From NCBI RefSeq assembly GCF_019083965.1, contig NZ_JAHRCY010000001.1, positions 310,001 to 374,000 of the forward strand: a stretch of 64,000 nt of DNA. Direction: 5' to 3'. Source of the DNA: Catellatospora tritici (GTDB lineage Bacteria; Actinomycetota; Actinomycetes; Mycobacteriales; Micromonosporaceae). Under the pieces are notes generated by a model. The model was not told the origin of the DNA, did not search any database, and was given only the letters and a program-made list of their open reading frames with translations. The position numbers and the translations under genes were made by a program. Positions 1 to 8,492 of this stretch are shown one piece after another (the first letter of the stretch is position 1; the number at the start of each line of letters is the position of its first letter).

Positions 1-1
1 C

Positions 2-2728
2 CGGGGCACCGCGGCGCGGCTGACCGAGCAGCTCACCAGCGCGCGCGAGGAGCGGCTGGCCGCCGCCGGGGACCACGCCGACCTGGCCGAGATCGAGGAA
101 CTGGTCGCGGCGCACCCGCTGCGCGAGCGGCCGGTACTGCTGCTGATGCGGGTGCTGCGGGCGCGCGGACGGGCGCCACAGGCCCTGGCCGCGTACGAGC
201 GGTTGCGGGCCGAGCTCGACGCCACGCTCGGCACCGACCCGTCGCCGGAGCTGGCCGCGCTGCACGTGGAGATCCTGCGCGACACCGGGCCCGCCGCACC
301 CACCGCCAGCGGGCTGCCCGCCGGGCTGACCTCGTTCGTCGGGCGCGAGCGGGAACTGGTCCGGGTGACCGAGCTGGCCGCCGGGCACCGGCTGGTCACG
401 CTCACCGGGCCGGGCGGCACCGGCAAGACCCGACTGTCCGTGGAAGTCGCCCGCGACCTGGCCGGGCGCCTGCCCGGCGGCGTGGCGCTGGTGGAACTGG
501 CCGCCGTCACCGAGCCCGACCAGGTGCCGTACGCGGTGGCCGCGGCGCTCGGACTGCGCGACCAGTCGGCGCTGTCGCAGGGCGTCCGCCCGGCGGCCCG
601 ACGGGACGCGACCGAACGGCTCGCCGACGCGCTGGCCAACCGGCAGGCGCTGATCGTGCTCGACAACTGCGAACACCTGCTGGAGGCGGCCGCGCACCTG
701 GCCGCGGTGCTGCTGGCGGCCTGCCCGCGGCTGCGGATCATCGCGACCAGCCGGGAACCGCTCGGCGTCCTCGGCGAGGCGCTGTGGCCGGTGCTGCCGC
801 TGGCGGTGCCGCCCCCGGGCGCCGGGCCCGACGAGGCGGCGGGCTATCCCGCGATGCGGCTGCTGGTGGAACGGGCGATGGCGGGGCGGCCGGACTTCGT
901 CCTCGACGACGGCAACACCGCCGCGATGACCGTGCTGTGCCGGGCGCTGGACGGGGTGCCGTTGGCGATCGAGCTGGCCGCCGCGCGGCTGCGTACGCTG
1001 CCGCCCGAGCAGCTCGCCGCGCGCCTGGGCGACCGGTTCCGGCTGCTCAGCGGCGGCAACCGCACCGCGCTGCCGCGCCACCAGACGCTGCGCGCCGTGG
1101 TCGACTGGAGCTGGGACCTGCTCACCCCCGCCGAGCAGGCGGTATGGCGCCGCCTGTCGGTCTTCGCGGGCGGTGCCACGCTCGCCGCCGCCGAGGCGGC
1201 CTGCGCCGAGCTGGGCAGCGACACCGTCGACGTGCTCGCCGCCCTGGTCGACAAGTCGATCCTGCGCCTGTCCGGCGACCGCTACCAGCTTCTGGAGACC
1301 ATCCGCGAGTACGGCCTGGACCGCCTGGACGAGTCCGGTGAGCACGGCGCGGCGGTGCGGGCGCACAGCGCGTACTTCCTGGAGTTGGCCGAGACGGCCG
1401 AGCCGCTGCTGCGCCGCGCCGAGCAGGTGACCTGGCTGCGGCGGCTGCGCGCCGACCACGACAACCTGCTGGTGGCGCTGCGACGGGCGCTGCACGCCCG
1501 CGACGCCGAGCTGTCGGTGCGCCTCGCCGCGGCGCTGGGCTGGTACTGGTGGCTGTCCGGTCACCGGGCCGAGGGCGGTCACCTGGGTGCCGAGGCGATG
1601 GCACTGGACGGGCCCGCACCGGGCCGGGCACGCGCCGTGGCCTGCGCCGCCGCCGCGCTCAACCTGATCGAGGGCACCGGTGACGTGGAGCAGGTCCGCG
1701 CGCTGTTCGAGCAAGCGGTGGCGCTGGCCGAGCGGGCACCCGGCGAGCACCCGCTGCTGGCGCTGATCGGGCCCGCGCAGCGGCTGATGACCGTCGTCTA
1801 CACCGACGGCAACTGGTTCTCCGACGGCGCGCCCACCCACTTCGCCCGCCTGTTCGACCACCCCGAACCGTGGGTGGCGGCCACGGCCCGTGCCTTCCAC
1901 GCCCACGCCGCCCTGAACCTCGGCCAGTCGCACGTAGAGGCGACAGTGGACTTCATCGCGGCGCTGGACGTCTACCGCCGGATCGGTGACCGCTGGGGCA
2001 TGGCGCTGGTGCTGGAGGCGCTGTCCACGTTGGAGACCCAGCGCGGGGCGTACGGGCGGGCGGCGGACGCGGCCGGGGAGGCCATCGCGCTGCTGACCGA
2101 GCTGGGCACCACCGACGACCTGGTCACGCTGCAGTTGCGGCTGGCGCAGGCGCGGTGGCTGGACGGGCGCCTCGACGAAGCTGTCGTCGCGCTGAACGAG
2201 GCTCAGGTGACCGCCGACCGGCATGGTTCGCCGGTGAACCTGGCCGCGCTGGCGTACGCGTGGAGCAACCTGCACCGCGTCAACGGTGAGATCGACCAGG
2301 CCTGGGAACGGGTCGAGCAGGCCGAGGGACTGGTCCGCGAGCTGGCCGTGGCCCCGCAGTTCCGGGCGGTGATGGCCAGCGCCAAGGGGCAGCTCGCCGG
2401 GGCGCGCGGCGACCTGGCCGCCGCCCGTGAGCACCACACCCGAGCACTGGAGCACGCACTGTCGGCAGTGGATTCACCGGTCGTGGGTCACACCCTGGTG
2501 GGCTGCGCCGACCTGGCCCTGCGCGAGGGGGACCCGGCGCTGGCGGCGACGCTGCTCGGGGCGGCCCGCGCGGTCAACGGCGCGGTGGACCACTCGCTGG
2601 TGGATCTGCCCGCCATCGAGCAGGCCGCCCGGTCAGCCCTGGACGAGCAGACGTTCGCGGCGGCCTACCAGCGAGGGCAGGCCGCCGACATGAGCACCGT
2701 GCGCGCGCTGACTACACGCGCTTCCTGA
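2..2728 (+). CDS. AfsR/SARP-type transcriptional regulator with STAND ATPase and TPR domains (5' end missing)
   Basis: The frame is open from the window edge, so the N-terminus (presumably the DNA-binding domain) lies outside; 908 residues are visible. The first ~95 residues are the C-terminal half of a bacterial transcriptional activation (BTAD) helical domain. A linker leads to a STAND/NB-ARC-like ATPase with Walker A GPGGTGKT near visible residue 136 and a Walker B-like LIVLDNCEHLL near residue 216, followed by the TSREPLG motif usual in this family. The remaining half is helical TPR-like repeat. Such proteins are cytoplasmic signal-integrating activators, often of secondary metabolism. 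It converges on the DrrAB-like exporter with a 17-bp overlap of coding ends, so it may or may not control that transporter. The target genes cannot be told from the sequence. Confidence 0.88.
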   Translation, partial: RGTAARLTEQLTSAREERLAAAGDHADLAEIEELVAAHPLRERPVLLLMRVLRARGRAPQALAAYERLRAELDATLGTDPSPELAALHVEILRDTGPAAPTASGLPAGLTSFVGRERELVRVTELAAGHRLVTLTGPGGTGKTRLSVEVARDLAGRLPGGVALVELAAVTEPDQVPYAVAAALGLRDQSALSQGVRPAARRDATERLADALANRQALIVLDNCEHLLEAAAHLAAVLLAACPRLRIIATSREPLGVLGEALWPVLPLAVPPPGAGPDEAAGYPAMRLLVERAMAGRPDFVLDDGNTAAMTVLCRALDGVPLAIELAAARLRTLPPEQLAARLGDRFRLLSGGNRTALPRHQTLRAVVDWSWDLLTPAEQAVWRRLSVFAGGATLAAAEAACAELGSDTVDVLAALVDKSILRLSGDRYQLLETIREYGLDRLDESGEHGAAVRAHSAYFLELAETAEPLLRRAEQVTWLRRLRADHDNLLVALRRALHARDAELSVRLAAALGWYWWLSGHRAEGGHLGAEAMALDGPAPGRARAVACAAAALNLIEGTGDVEQVRALFEQAVALAERAPGEHPLLALIGPAQRLMTVVYTDGNWFSDGAPTHFARLFDHPEPWVAATARAFHAHAALNLGQSHVEATVDFIAALDVYRRIGDRWGMALVLEALSTLETQRGAYGRAADAAGEAIALLTELGTTDDLVTLQLRLAQARWLDGRLDEAVVALNEAQVTADRHGSPVNLAALAYAWSNLHRVNGEIDQAWERVEQAEGLVRELAVAPQFRAVMASAKGQLAGARGDLAAAREHHTRALEHALSAVDSPVVGHTLVGCADLALREGDPALAATLLGAARAVNGAVDHSLVDLPAIEQAARSALDEQTFAAAYQRGQAADMSTVRALTTRAS

Positions 2729-3527
2729 AGCGCCACACCGCGATCGGTGCGACGACCACCACCAGCCCCGCCGCCCACAGCAGCGAACTCGTGATCGGAC
2801 CGACCTGCACCGGACCGTTCAGCAGCCCACGTACCGCGTCGGCAAGGATCGTCACCGGGTTGACCTTCACCCAGGTCTGCAGCCAGCCCGGCATGGTGGC
2901 CGTCGGGGCGAACACGTTGCTGGTGAAGGTCAGCGGGAACACCACCGCGAACACGAACAGCTGCACCTTGTCCGGTTCGTCGACGAGCACGCCGACCAGC
3001 ACCGCGATCCACGAGACGCCCAGGCAGAACGCCAGCATCAGTGCGAACGCGCCCAGCACGTGCCAGAAGTCCGTGCCGACCCGGAAGCCCATCAGCACGC
3101 CCACGCCCAGCAGCAGCGCCACCGACCAGGCCTGCTTGACCGTGTCGGCGACGATCCGCCCGGCCAGGGGTGAGAAGCGGGCGATCGGCAGCGACCGCAG
3201 CCGGTCGAACACGCCCTTGGTCAGGTCGACATTGAGCATCACGCCGATGTTCATGGTGGCGAAGATGGTGTTCTGCACGATGATCCCCGGCAGCGCGAAC
3301 TGCAGATAGGTCCCGGTGTCCCCGGAGATCGCCCCACCGAACACGTACGTGAACAGCAGCAGGAACATCAGCGGCTGCACGCTCAGGTCCAGCAGCTCGA
3401 ACGGGTTGTGCTTGACCTGCACCAGGCTGCGCCAGGCCAGGGTCATGGTGTGGCGCAGCCCCACGATCGGGCTCACCCGGGCGGCGGTCGTGGTCGGGGC
3501 CAGGGTGGTCGGGGCGAGCGTGGTCAT
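2712..3527 (-). CDS. ABC-2 type drug-export permease (DrrB-like)
   Basis: The product has 271 residues with about six hydrophobic segments and the ABC-2 permease signature region (LPIARFSPLAGR) found in daunorubicin-resistance DrrB proteins. An Ala/Thr/Pro-rich N-terminus precedes the first conserved stretch. The ATG at 3525-3527 overlaps the stop of the ATPase gene by four bases (ATGA), the usual sign of translational coupling, so the two form one exporter. The longer reading frame upstream runs inside the ATPase gene and is not used. The substrate is unknown; family members export antibiotics or lipids. Confidence 0.9.
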   Translation of the reverse strand: MTTLAPTTLAPTTTAARVSPIVGLRHTMTLAWRSLVQVKHNPFELLDLSVQPLMFLLLFTYVFGGAISGDTGTYLQFALPGIIVQNTIFATMNIGVMLNVDLTKGVFDRLRSLPIARFSPLAGRIVADTVKQAWSVALLLGVGVLMGFRVGTDFWHVLGAFALMLAFCLGVSWIAVLVGVLVDEPDKVQLFVFAVVFPLTFTSNVFAPTATMPGWLQTWVKVNPVTILADAVRGLLNGPVQVGPITSSLLWAAGLVVVVAPIAVWRFRKRV

Positions 3528-4477
3528 GCGGGCACCTCTTCGGTGAGCTCGGCGCGGTGGCCGGTGAGGGCGAGGAAGACTTCGTCCAGGGTGGAGCCAC
3601 GCAGCGCCAGTTCGGCGATGTCGACCTCGGCGTCGTCGAGGCGGCGTACCACCGCGGGCAGCACGGCCGGCTCGGTCACCCGCGCGGTGACCTCGGTGCC
3701 GGACAGCTCCGGCTCGCCGGCGGCCAGTTCGGCCACCACGCTGCGCACGATCGCGACGTCGGCGTCGTGCACAGGCCGCACCACCAGCGTCTGCGCGCCG
3801 GTGCGGGCCTTCAGCTCGGCGGGGGTGCCGCCCGCGATGACCCGGCCCTGGTCGACCACCACGATCTCGTCGGCGAGCTGGTCGGCCTCCTCCAGGTACT
3901 GCGTGGTCAGCAGCACGGTCACCCCGTCGGCGACCAGCCCACGCACGATGTCCCACATCTCGTTGCGGGCGCGCGGGTCCAGGCCGGTCGTCGGCTCGTC
4001 CAGGTACAGCAGGCGGGGGCGGCCAACCAGGCTCGCGGCCAGGTCGAGGCGTCTGCGCATACCCCCGGAGTAGGTCTTCGCGGCCCGGTCGGCCGCTTCC
4101 TCCAGCCGGAAGTCGACCAGCAGGGCCCGCGCCCGCGCCTTGGCGTCGGGCCGGGACATGCCCAGCAGACGGCCGATGAGCAGCAGGTTCTCCGCCCCGG
4201 TCAGGGTCTCGTCGACCGAGGCGTACTGGCCGGTCAGGCCGATCATGCTGCGCACCCGGTGCGCGTCACGCACCACGTCCAGCCCGCCGACCACGGCCCG
4301 GCCCTCGTCCGGCCGCAGCAGCGTGGCCAGGATGCGCACCATCGTGGTCTTGCCCGCGCCGTTGGGGCCGAGCACGCCCAGCACCGTCCCGGTGCGTACG
4401 GCCAGATCAACCCCGTTCAGCGCGGTGGTCTTGCCGAACCGCTTGACCAGCCCTTCGGCAACGATCGCATTCGTCAT
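3524..4477 (-). CDS. ABC transporter ATP-binding protein (DrrA-like)
   Basis: The product has 317 residues: a single nucleotide-binding domain with Walker A GPNGAGKT, signature YSGGMRRRLDLA, Walker B LLYLDEP, and the C-terminal extension typical of DrrA/CcmA-type exporters. The frame stays open upstream through the tandem repeat array, but the ATG at 4475-4477 gives the normal DrrA N-terminus (MTNAIVAEGLVKRFG), and the upstream part translates only repeat DNA. It is the first gene of a two-gene operon with the permease. It probably powers export of a hydrophobic compound; the substrate cannot be read from the sequence. Confidence 0.92.
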   Translation of the reverse strand: MTNAIVAEGLVKRFGKTTALNGVDLAVRTGTVLGVLGPNGAGKTTMVRILATLLRPDEGRAVVGGLDVVRDAHRVRSMIGLTGQYASVDETLTGAENLLLIGRLLGMSRPDAKARARALLVDFRLEEAADRAAKTYSGGMRRRLDLAASLVGRPRLLYLDEPTTGLDPRARNEMWDIVRGLVADGVTVLLTTQYLEEADQLADEIVVVDQGRVIAGGTPAELKARTGAQTLVVRPVHDADVAIVRSVVAELAAGEPELSGTEVTARVTEPAVLPAVVRRLDDAEVDIAELALRGSTLDEVFLALTGHRAELTEEVPA

Positions 4478-4577
4478 GCCGCAGACGGTGCCGCCCGCGC
4501 CTGACCGCCCCCTGACCCGCGCTGACATCCCGCTGACACGCCGCCGGCCCAGCCGCGACAGTTCCCTCCCGCCATCC

Positions 4578-4845
4578 TTTGCTCTGCACCCGAACGCTTG
4601 CTCTGCACCCACGGACGCACCAGGTTTGCACCACGTTGCGCCTTCGGGTGCAGAGCAAGGCCGTGGGTGCAGAGCAAAGCACGGCGACAATTGCGCCGAC
4701 GGGTGCAGAGCAAGGCCGTGGGTGCAGAGCAAAGCACGGCGACAGTTGCGCCTTCGGGTGCAGAGCAAGGCCGTGGGTGCAGAGCAAAGCACGGCGACAG
4801 TTGCGCCTTCGGGTGCAGAGCAAGGCCGTGGGTGCAGAGCAAAGG
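4578..4845 (+). repeat. 55-bp tandem repeat array with an inverted copy at its left end
   Basis: The core word GGGTGCAGAGCAA occurs eight times in direct orientation within four units of exactly 55 bp (units begin at 4636, 4691, 4746 and 4801; the last is cut short). Two inverse copies at 4578-4591 and 4598-4610 could pair with the direct copies to form long hairpins. Units 1, 3 and 4 are nearly identical; unit 2 has two small differences. The period is not a multiple of three, so the open frames through the array are not coding. It lies upstream of the DrrA-like gene and downstream of the IlvG-like gene and fills most of a 423-bp gene-free stretch. Confidence 0.93.
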
Positions 4846-4861
4846 TGCTGCGCGCATCACT

Positions 4862-4889
4862 GCTGACGCGGCGCGAGCGCCGCGTCAGC
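4862..4889 (-). terminator. Hairpin downstream of the IlvG-like gene
   Basis: A perfect 12-bp stem (4862-4873 with 4878-4889) closes a 4-nt loop 11 bp past the stop of the thiamine-diphosphate enzyme gene. No clear T-run follows on the minus strand, so it may be an I-shaped actinobacterial terminator. Confidence 0.55.
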
Positions 4890-4900
4890 GAAGCTTCGCG

Positions 4901-6541
4901 TCAGGCGAGGTTGGCCGAGCGGGGGTACGCGTCGTCGGGGTCGGTGATGACGTTGACCAGGTACGGCACCCCGCTGGCGAACGCCCGGTCGAACGCCGCG
5001 CCGAGCTGGTCGGCGTCGCGGACAGTCTCGCCCGCCCCGCCCATCGCGCGCACCACCTCGTCGTAGCGCAGGGCGGGCTGCAGGTCGGCGGCGACGTCGT
5101 AGCCGTACATGGCGCGCATGGGGTGCTTCTCCAGGCCCCAGATGCCGTTGTTGCCGACGACCATCACCACGGGCAGGTGCTGGCGCACCAGCGACTCGAC
5201 ATCCATCAGCGAGAACCCGGCCGCGCCGTCGCCCATCAGCACGCAGATCTGCCGGTCGGGGTAGGTGATCCGGGCCCCCATGGCGTAGCCCATGCCGGTG
5301 CCCAGGCAGCCGTACGGGCCGGGGTCGAGCCAGCTGCCGGGCACGGACGGCTCCAGGTAGCGGCCCGCGTACGAGACGAAGTCGCCGCCGTCGCCGATGG
5401 TCACCGCGTCGGCGTCGAGCACCTTGCGCAGCTCGCCGTAGACCCGACTCGGCTTGATCAGCTCGCCGCCCGCCTGCATCTCCAGCTCGTGCTTGGCCGC
5501 GGCGGCCTGCTCGGCCTGGCGCAGCGCGGCCACCCAGTCGGTGTGGTCGGCCCGCGCACCGGCCCAGTCGGCCAGCCCGGTGAGGATGGCGCGCAGGTCT
5601 CCGGCCGGTGACAGCGCCACCTGGACGTGCTCGGCGCGCTGGCTCGGCGCGTCGACGATGTGGATCACCTCGGCGGCGCCGAAGTCGCCGAAGCCGAGGC
5701 GGAAGTCGAGCGGGGTGCCGATGACCACTACCACGTCGGCACCGTCGAGGGCCTTGCGGCGGGACTTGGCGAAGGCCAGCAGGTGGCTCGGCGGCAGCGC
5801 GCCGCGGCCCATGCCGTTGGCGAAGACCGGCACGGTCAACGCCTCGGCGGCGGCCCGCAGCGCGTCGACCGCGTCGCCGCCGTACACGTCGGAACCGGCG
5901 ATGATGACCGGGCGCTGCGCCGTCGCGATGCGCCGGGCCGCCGCCTCGACCAGGTCGGGGTCGGGGTCGAGCACCGCCACCTGCGGCGCGACGACCTTGG
6001 CGTCACCGGTGCTGAAGACGACCTCCAGCGGCAGGTCCAGGAACGACGGTCCGCGGTGCGGGGTGAGCGAGTGCTCCAGGGCGGCGGTGACGGCCCCGGC
6101 GATGTCGTCGGTGGCGCCGACGGTGGCGGCGTGTTTGGTCACCGAGCGCACGATCGGCAGGTGGTCGATCTCCTGCAGCGAGCCGGACCCCCAGCGGAAC
6201 TGCGGGGCCCGGCCGCCGAGCACGAGCACCGGCGCGGCGTTGAAGAACGCGCTGGTCAGGCCGGAGACGCCGTTGGTGACGCCGGGGCCGGCGGTGAGCA
6301 CCGCGACCCCGGGCCGCCGTCGCAGCTTCGCCACGGCCTCGGCCGCGAACACCGCGGTCTGCTCGTGGCGTACGTCGTAGAGGGGGAAGCCGCTGGTGTG
6401 GGCCGCGTCGTACAGAGGGAACACGTGGCCGCCGGAGAGGGTGAACAGCTCCCCCACTCCCGCGGCGCGCAGCGCGGCCAGCGCGAGCTGCCCGCCGTGC
6501 CCCGAGACCTCGATGCCCGCACCGTCCACCGCAGCCGTCAT
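4901..6541 (-). CDS. Thiamine-diphosphate-dependent enzyme, acetolactate synthase large-subunit-like (IlvG-type)
   Basis: The product has 546 residues with the three-domain layout of the acetolactate synthase superfamily: an N-terminal pyrimidine-binding domain with the activating Glu (YDVRHEQTAVFAAEA), a central domain, and a C-terminal pyrophosphate-binding domain with GDGAAGFS followed by GNNG (the GDG-NN thiamine diphosphate motif). The length matches mycobacterial IlvG (about 547). The ATG at 6539-6541 has a good ribosome site (GGGAGG, 5-nt spacer); the GTG just upstream would leave only 2 nt. No regulatory small subunit is nearby, and the neighbour is an enoyl-CoA hydratase, so 2-hydroxyacyl-CoA lyase or oxalyl-CoA decarboxylase-like chemistry is also possible. 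Substrate assignment is weak. Confidence 0.85.
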   Translation of the reverse strand: MTAAVDGAGIEVSGHGGQLALAALRAAGVGELFTLSGGHVFPLYDAAHTSGFPLYDVRHEQTAVFAAEAVAKLRRRPGVAVLTAGPGVTNGVSGLTSAFFNAAPVLVLGGRAPQFRWGSGSLQEIDHLPIVRSVTKHAATVGATDDIAGAVTAALEHSLTPHRGPSFLDLPLEVVFSTGDAKVVAPQVAVLDPDPDLVEAAARRIATAQRPVIIAGSDVYGGDAVDALRAAAEALTVPVFANGMGRGALPPSHLLAFAKSRRKALDGADVVVVIGTPLDFRLGFGDFGAAEVIHIVDAPSQRAEHVQVALSPAGDLRAILTGLADWAGARADHTDWVAALRQAEQAAAAKHELEMQAGGELIKPSRVYGELRKVLDADAVTIGDGGDFVSYAGRYLEPSVPGSWLDPGPYGCLGTGMGYAMGARITYPDRQICVLMGDGAAGFSLMDVESLVRQHLPVVMVVGNNGIWGLEKHPMRAMYGYDVAADLQPALRYDEVVRAMGGAGETVRDADQLGAAFDRAFASGVPYLVNVITDPDDAYPRSANLA

Positions 6542-6600
6542 CACGGCCTCCCTTCGATTGCCGGGAGCCTAACCGGCCCGCCGGAAAAGGTGAAGAGTTC

Positions 6601-7374
6601 TCACTTGCCGATGAACTTGGGGGTGCGCCGCTCCACGAACGCGGTCATGCCCTCGCGCCGGTCCTCGGTGGCGAACAGGGCCGCGAACAGCTGCGACTCC
6701 CACGCCAGCCCACCGGCCAGATCGCGGTCGAGCCCGCCGTCGATGGCGACCTTGGCCGCCCGCAGCGCCTGGGCGGGGCCGCCGACGTACCCGGCGACGA
6801 GCGCCTTGGCCTGGTCGTACACCATGTCGGCGGCACAGACCCGGTCGGCCAGGCCGATCGTCAGCGCCTCGGCGGCGTCGACCATCCGGCCGGAGAAGAT
6901 GATGTCCTTGGCCTTGGCTGGGCCGACCAGCCGCGCCAGCCGCTGGGTGCCGCCCGCGCCGGGGATGATGCCGAGCTTGATCTCGGGCTGGCCGAGCTTG
7001 GCGTCCTCGGCGACCACACGCCAGTCGCAGGCCAGGGCCAGTTCGCAGCCGCCGCCGAGGGCGTAGCCGGTGATCGCCGCCACCACCGGCTTCGGAATCC
7101 GCGCCACCGCGTCGAACGCGCTGCTCAGCGCCCCGGCACGGGCCGACATGTCCACGTAGGACATGTCGGCCATCTCCTTGATGTCGGCGCCCGCGGCGAA
7201 GACCTTGGGTCCGCCGTAGACCACGACCGCGGCGATCCGGCCGTCGTCGGTGGCTGCCTGCGCGGCGGCCCGCAGTTCCTCCTGCACCTGCACGTTGAGC
7301 GCGTTCATCGGCGGGCGTTCCAGCCGGATGGTGCCGATGCCACCGTCGATCTCCAGGTTGACGAACTCGCCCAC
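6601..7374 (-). CDS. Enoyl-CoA hydratase (crotonase family)
   Basis: The product has 257 residues, the normal single-domain crotonase length. Both catalytic acids of true hydratases are present: Glu in GGGCELALACD and Glu in LGQPEIKLGIIPGAGGTQRL, with the oxyanion-hole region FAAGADIKEM. It should hydrate short-chain 2-enoyl-CoA such as crotonyl-CoA to 3-hydroxyacyl-CoA. The GTG start at 7372-7374 has GGAGG 8 nt upstream. A copy of the 16-bp palindrome shared with other acyl-CoA genes lies 41 bp before the start, which links it to the 3-hydroxyacyl-CoA dehydrogenase and crotonyl-CoA carboxylase/reductase in this window. Confidence 0.93.
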   Translation of the reverse strand: MGEFVNLEIDGGIGTIRLERPPMNALNVQVQEELRAAAQAATDDGRIAAVVVYGGPKVFAAGADIKEMADMSYVDMSARAGALSSAFDAVARIPKPVVAAITGYALGGGCELALACDWRVVAEDAKLGQPEIKLGIIPGAGGTQRLARLVGPAKAKDIIFSGRMVDAAEALTIGLADRVCAADMVYDQAKALVAGYVGGPAQALRAAKVAIDGGLDRDLAGGLAWESQLFAALFATEDRREGMTAFVERRTPKFIGK

Positions 7375-7414
7375 CGCTGCTGCCTCCTCGTCGAGTGCCG
7401 AATGCCGCTTCGAG

Positions 7415-7430
7415 CCTAACGGTCGCTAAG
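7415..7430. promoter_or_regulatory. Putative operator, 16-bp palindrome (site A)
   Basis: The sequence CCTAACGGTCGCTAAG matches the ideal palindrome CTTAACGATCGTTAAG at 13 of 16 positions. It lies 41 bp upstream of the enoyl-CoA hydratase start codon. Related copies precede icmA, thiolase/mce, ccr and the 3-hydroxyacyl-CoA dehydrogenase. Confidence 0.6.
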
Positions 7431-7481
7431 CCGCCGTCGAAGCACCACCGGCGGGCACCGCCGGACAGCGTCGGCGGACGG

Positions 7482-7859
7482 TCAGGCGCGGGCCACGATC
7501 TCCCGGCCCAGTGGCCACAGCGCGGCAGGCACCAGCTTGAAGTTCGCGATGCCGAACGGGATGCCGATGATCGTCAGGCACAGGGCCACCCCGGCGGTGA
7601 TGTGCATCAGCGCCAGCCACCAGCCCGCCACGATCAGCCACACGATGTTCGCCAGGGTCGAGGCCAGACCGGCGCTGGGCCGTTCCACGATGTCGTGTCC
7701 GAACGGCCAGAACGCGTACCGGGCCAGCCGGAACGAGGCCACGCCGAACGGGATGGTCACGATCAGGACGAAGCAGATGATGCCCGCGAGCCCGTACGCC
7801 AGACCGAGCAGGAAACCGCTGCCGAAGATGAACCACAGGATGTTGAGGAGAGTCCGCAT
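7482..7859 (-). CDS. YccF-family inner membrane protein (DUF307)
   Basis: The product has 125 residues and two copies of the YccF core, each with a hydrophobic helix followed by a conserved I(P)FG(V/I)A patch and a W-P-[FL]-G motif (AFWPFGHDIV and ALWPLGREIV). This duplicated structure and length fit the YccF family, small membrane proteins of unknown role. No Shine-Dalgarno sequence precedes the ATG at 7857-7859, and a CAGCAT box 7 nt upstream could serve as the -10 of a leaderless transcript. Confidence 0.88.
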   Translation of the reverse strand: MRTLLNILWFIFGSGFLLGLAYGLAGIICFVLIVTIPFGVASFRLARYAFWPFGHDIVERPSAGLASTLANIVWLIVAGWWLALMHITAGVALCLTIIGIPFGIANFKLVPAALWPLGREIVARA

Positions 7860-7877
7860 ACCCTCGATGCTGACGCC

Positions 7878-8492
7878 TCAGGGCAAGGTCGGTGCGAGAT
7901 CGTCCCATCCGGCGGGCAGCTGCCGCGGCAGCCAGCGGGGATCGGGCCGCCAGTCGGCCCAGGAGTCGCTCCACCAGCGTTCGCCCGCGTCGAGCAGCCG
8001 GGCCACCCGGTCGCCCTCGGCCTGGATCGCCTCCATCCGCCCCGGATAGCGCACCGGTCCGGTCTGCGCGAACTCGACCTCGTCCTTCCACTCCCAGCGC
8101 GGCGCGCCCGGCGCCCAGTGCAGGTCGAGCTCGTGGTCGAGGGTGTCGAAGCCGATCGCGGTACGCCGGGGCGCGTCCTGGAGGTTGAAGTACCACCCGT
8201 TCCAGGTGCGCCGCGGGCCCTTCCAGAACACGAAGACGGCGTGGTCGATGCCCGGGAAGTGCAGCGCCAGCATGCCGTGGCCGTGCCACTCCTGCCGCCC
8301 CTGCAGCTGGTACGGATGCTGCCCGGCCGGGAAGGCGCCGTGGCGCGGATATCCGAACCGGGTCCCGCCCGGCAGGAACGTCACCAGCAGATCGTCGGTG
8401 TCCTGCACGCAGATTCCGGCGTACCCGAACCACACCTCGCCGTGCATGATCTCCCGGCGCACGATCGTGTCACCGGGCGCGAACCGCCGCAT
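7878..8492 (-). CDS. DUF402 domain protein
   Basis: The product has 204 residues. The DUF402 core is seen in the region from WNGWYFNLQDAP through the acidic stretch DTLDHELDLHWAP to KDEVEFAQ, and most of the conserved Asp/Glu residues are present. Characterised DUF402 members are nucleoside phosphatases or RNase E/G-linked proteins; which applies here is unknown. The ATG at 8490-8492 overlaps the stop of the upstream ABC ATPase by one base (TGATG), so the two genes are cotranscribed and probably coupled. Confidence 0.85.
   Translation of the reverse strand: MRRFAPGDTIVRREIMHGEVWFGYAGICVQDTDDLLVTFLPGGTRFGYPRHGAFPAGQHPYQLQGRQEWHGHGMLALHFPGIDHAVFVFWKGPRRTWNGWYFNLQDAPRRTAIGFDTLDHELDLHWAPGAPRWEWKDEVEFAQTGPVRYPGRMEAIQAEGDRVARLLDAGERWWSDSWADWRPDPRWLPRQLPAGWDDLAPTLP

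Noticed and set aside
4407-4860. Several reading frames through the 55-bp array, including an N-terminal extension of the DrrA-like protein
   Set aside because: The repeat period is not a multiple of three and the translated words recur in all frames, so these are repeat artefacts.
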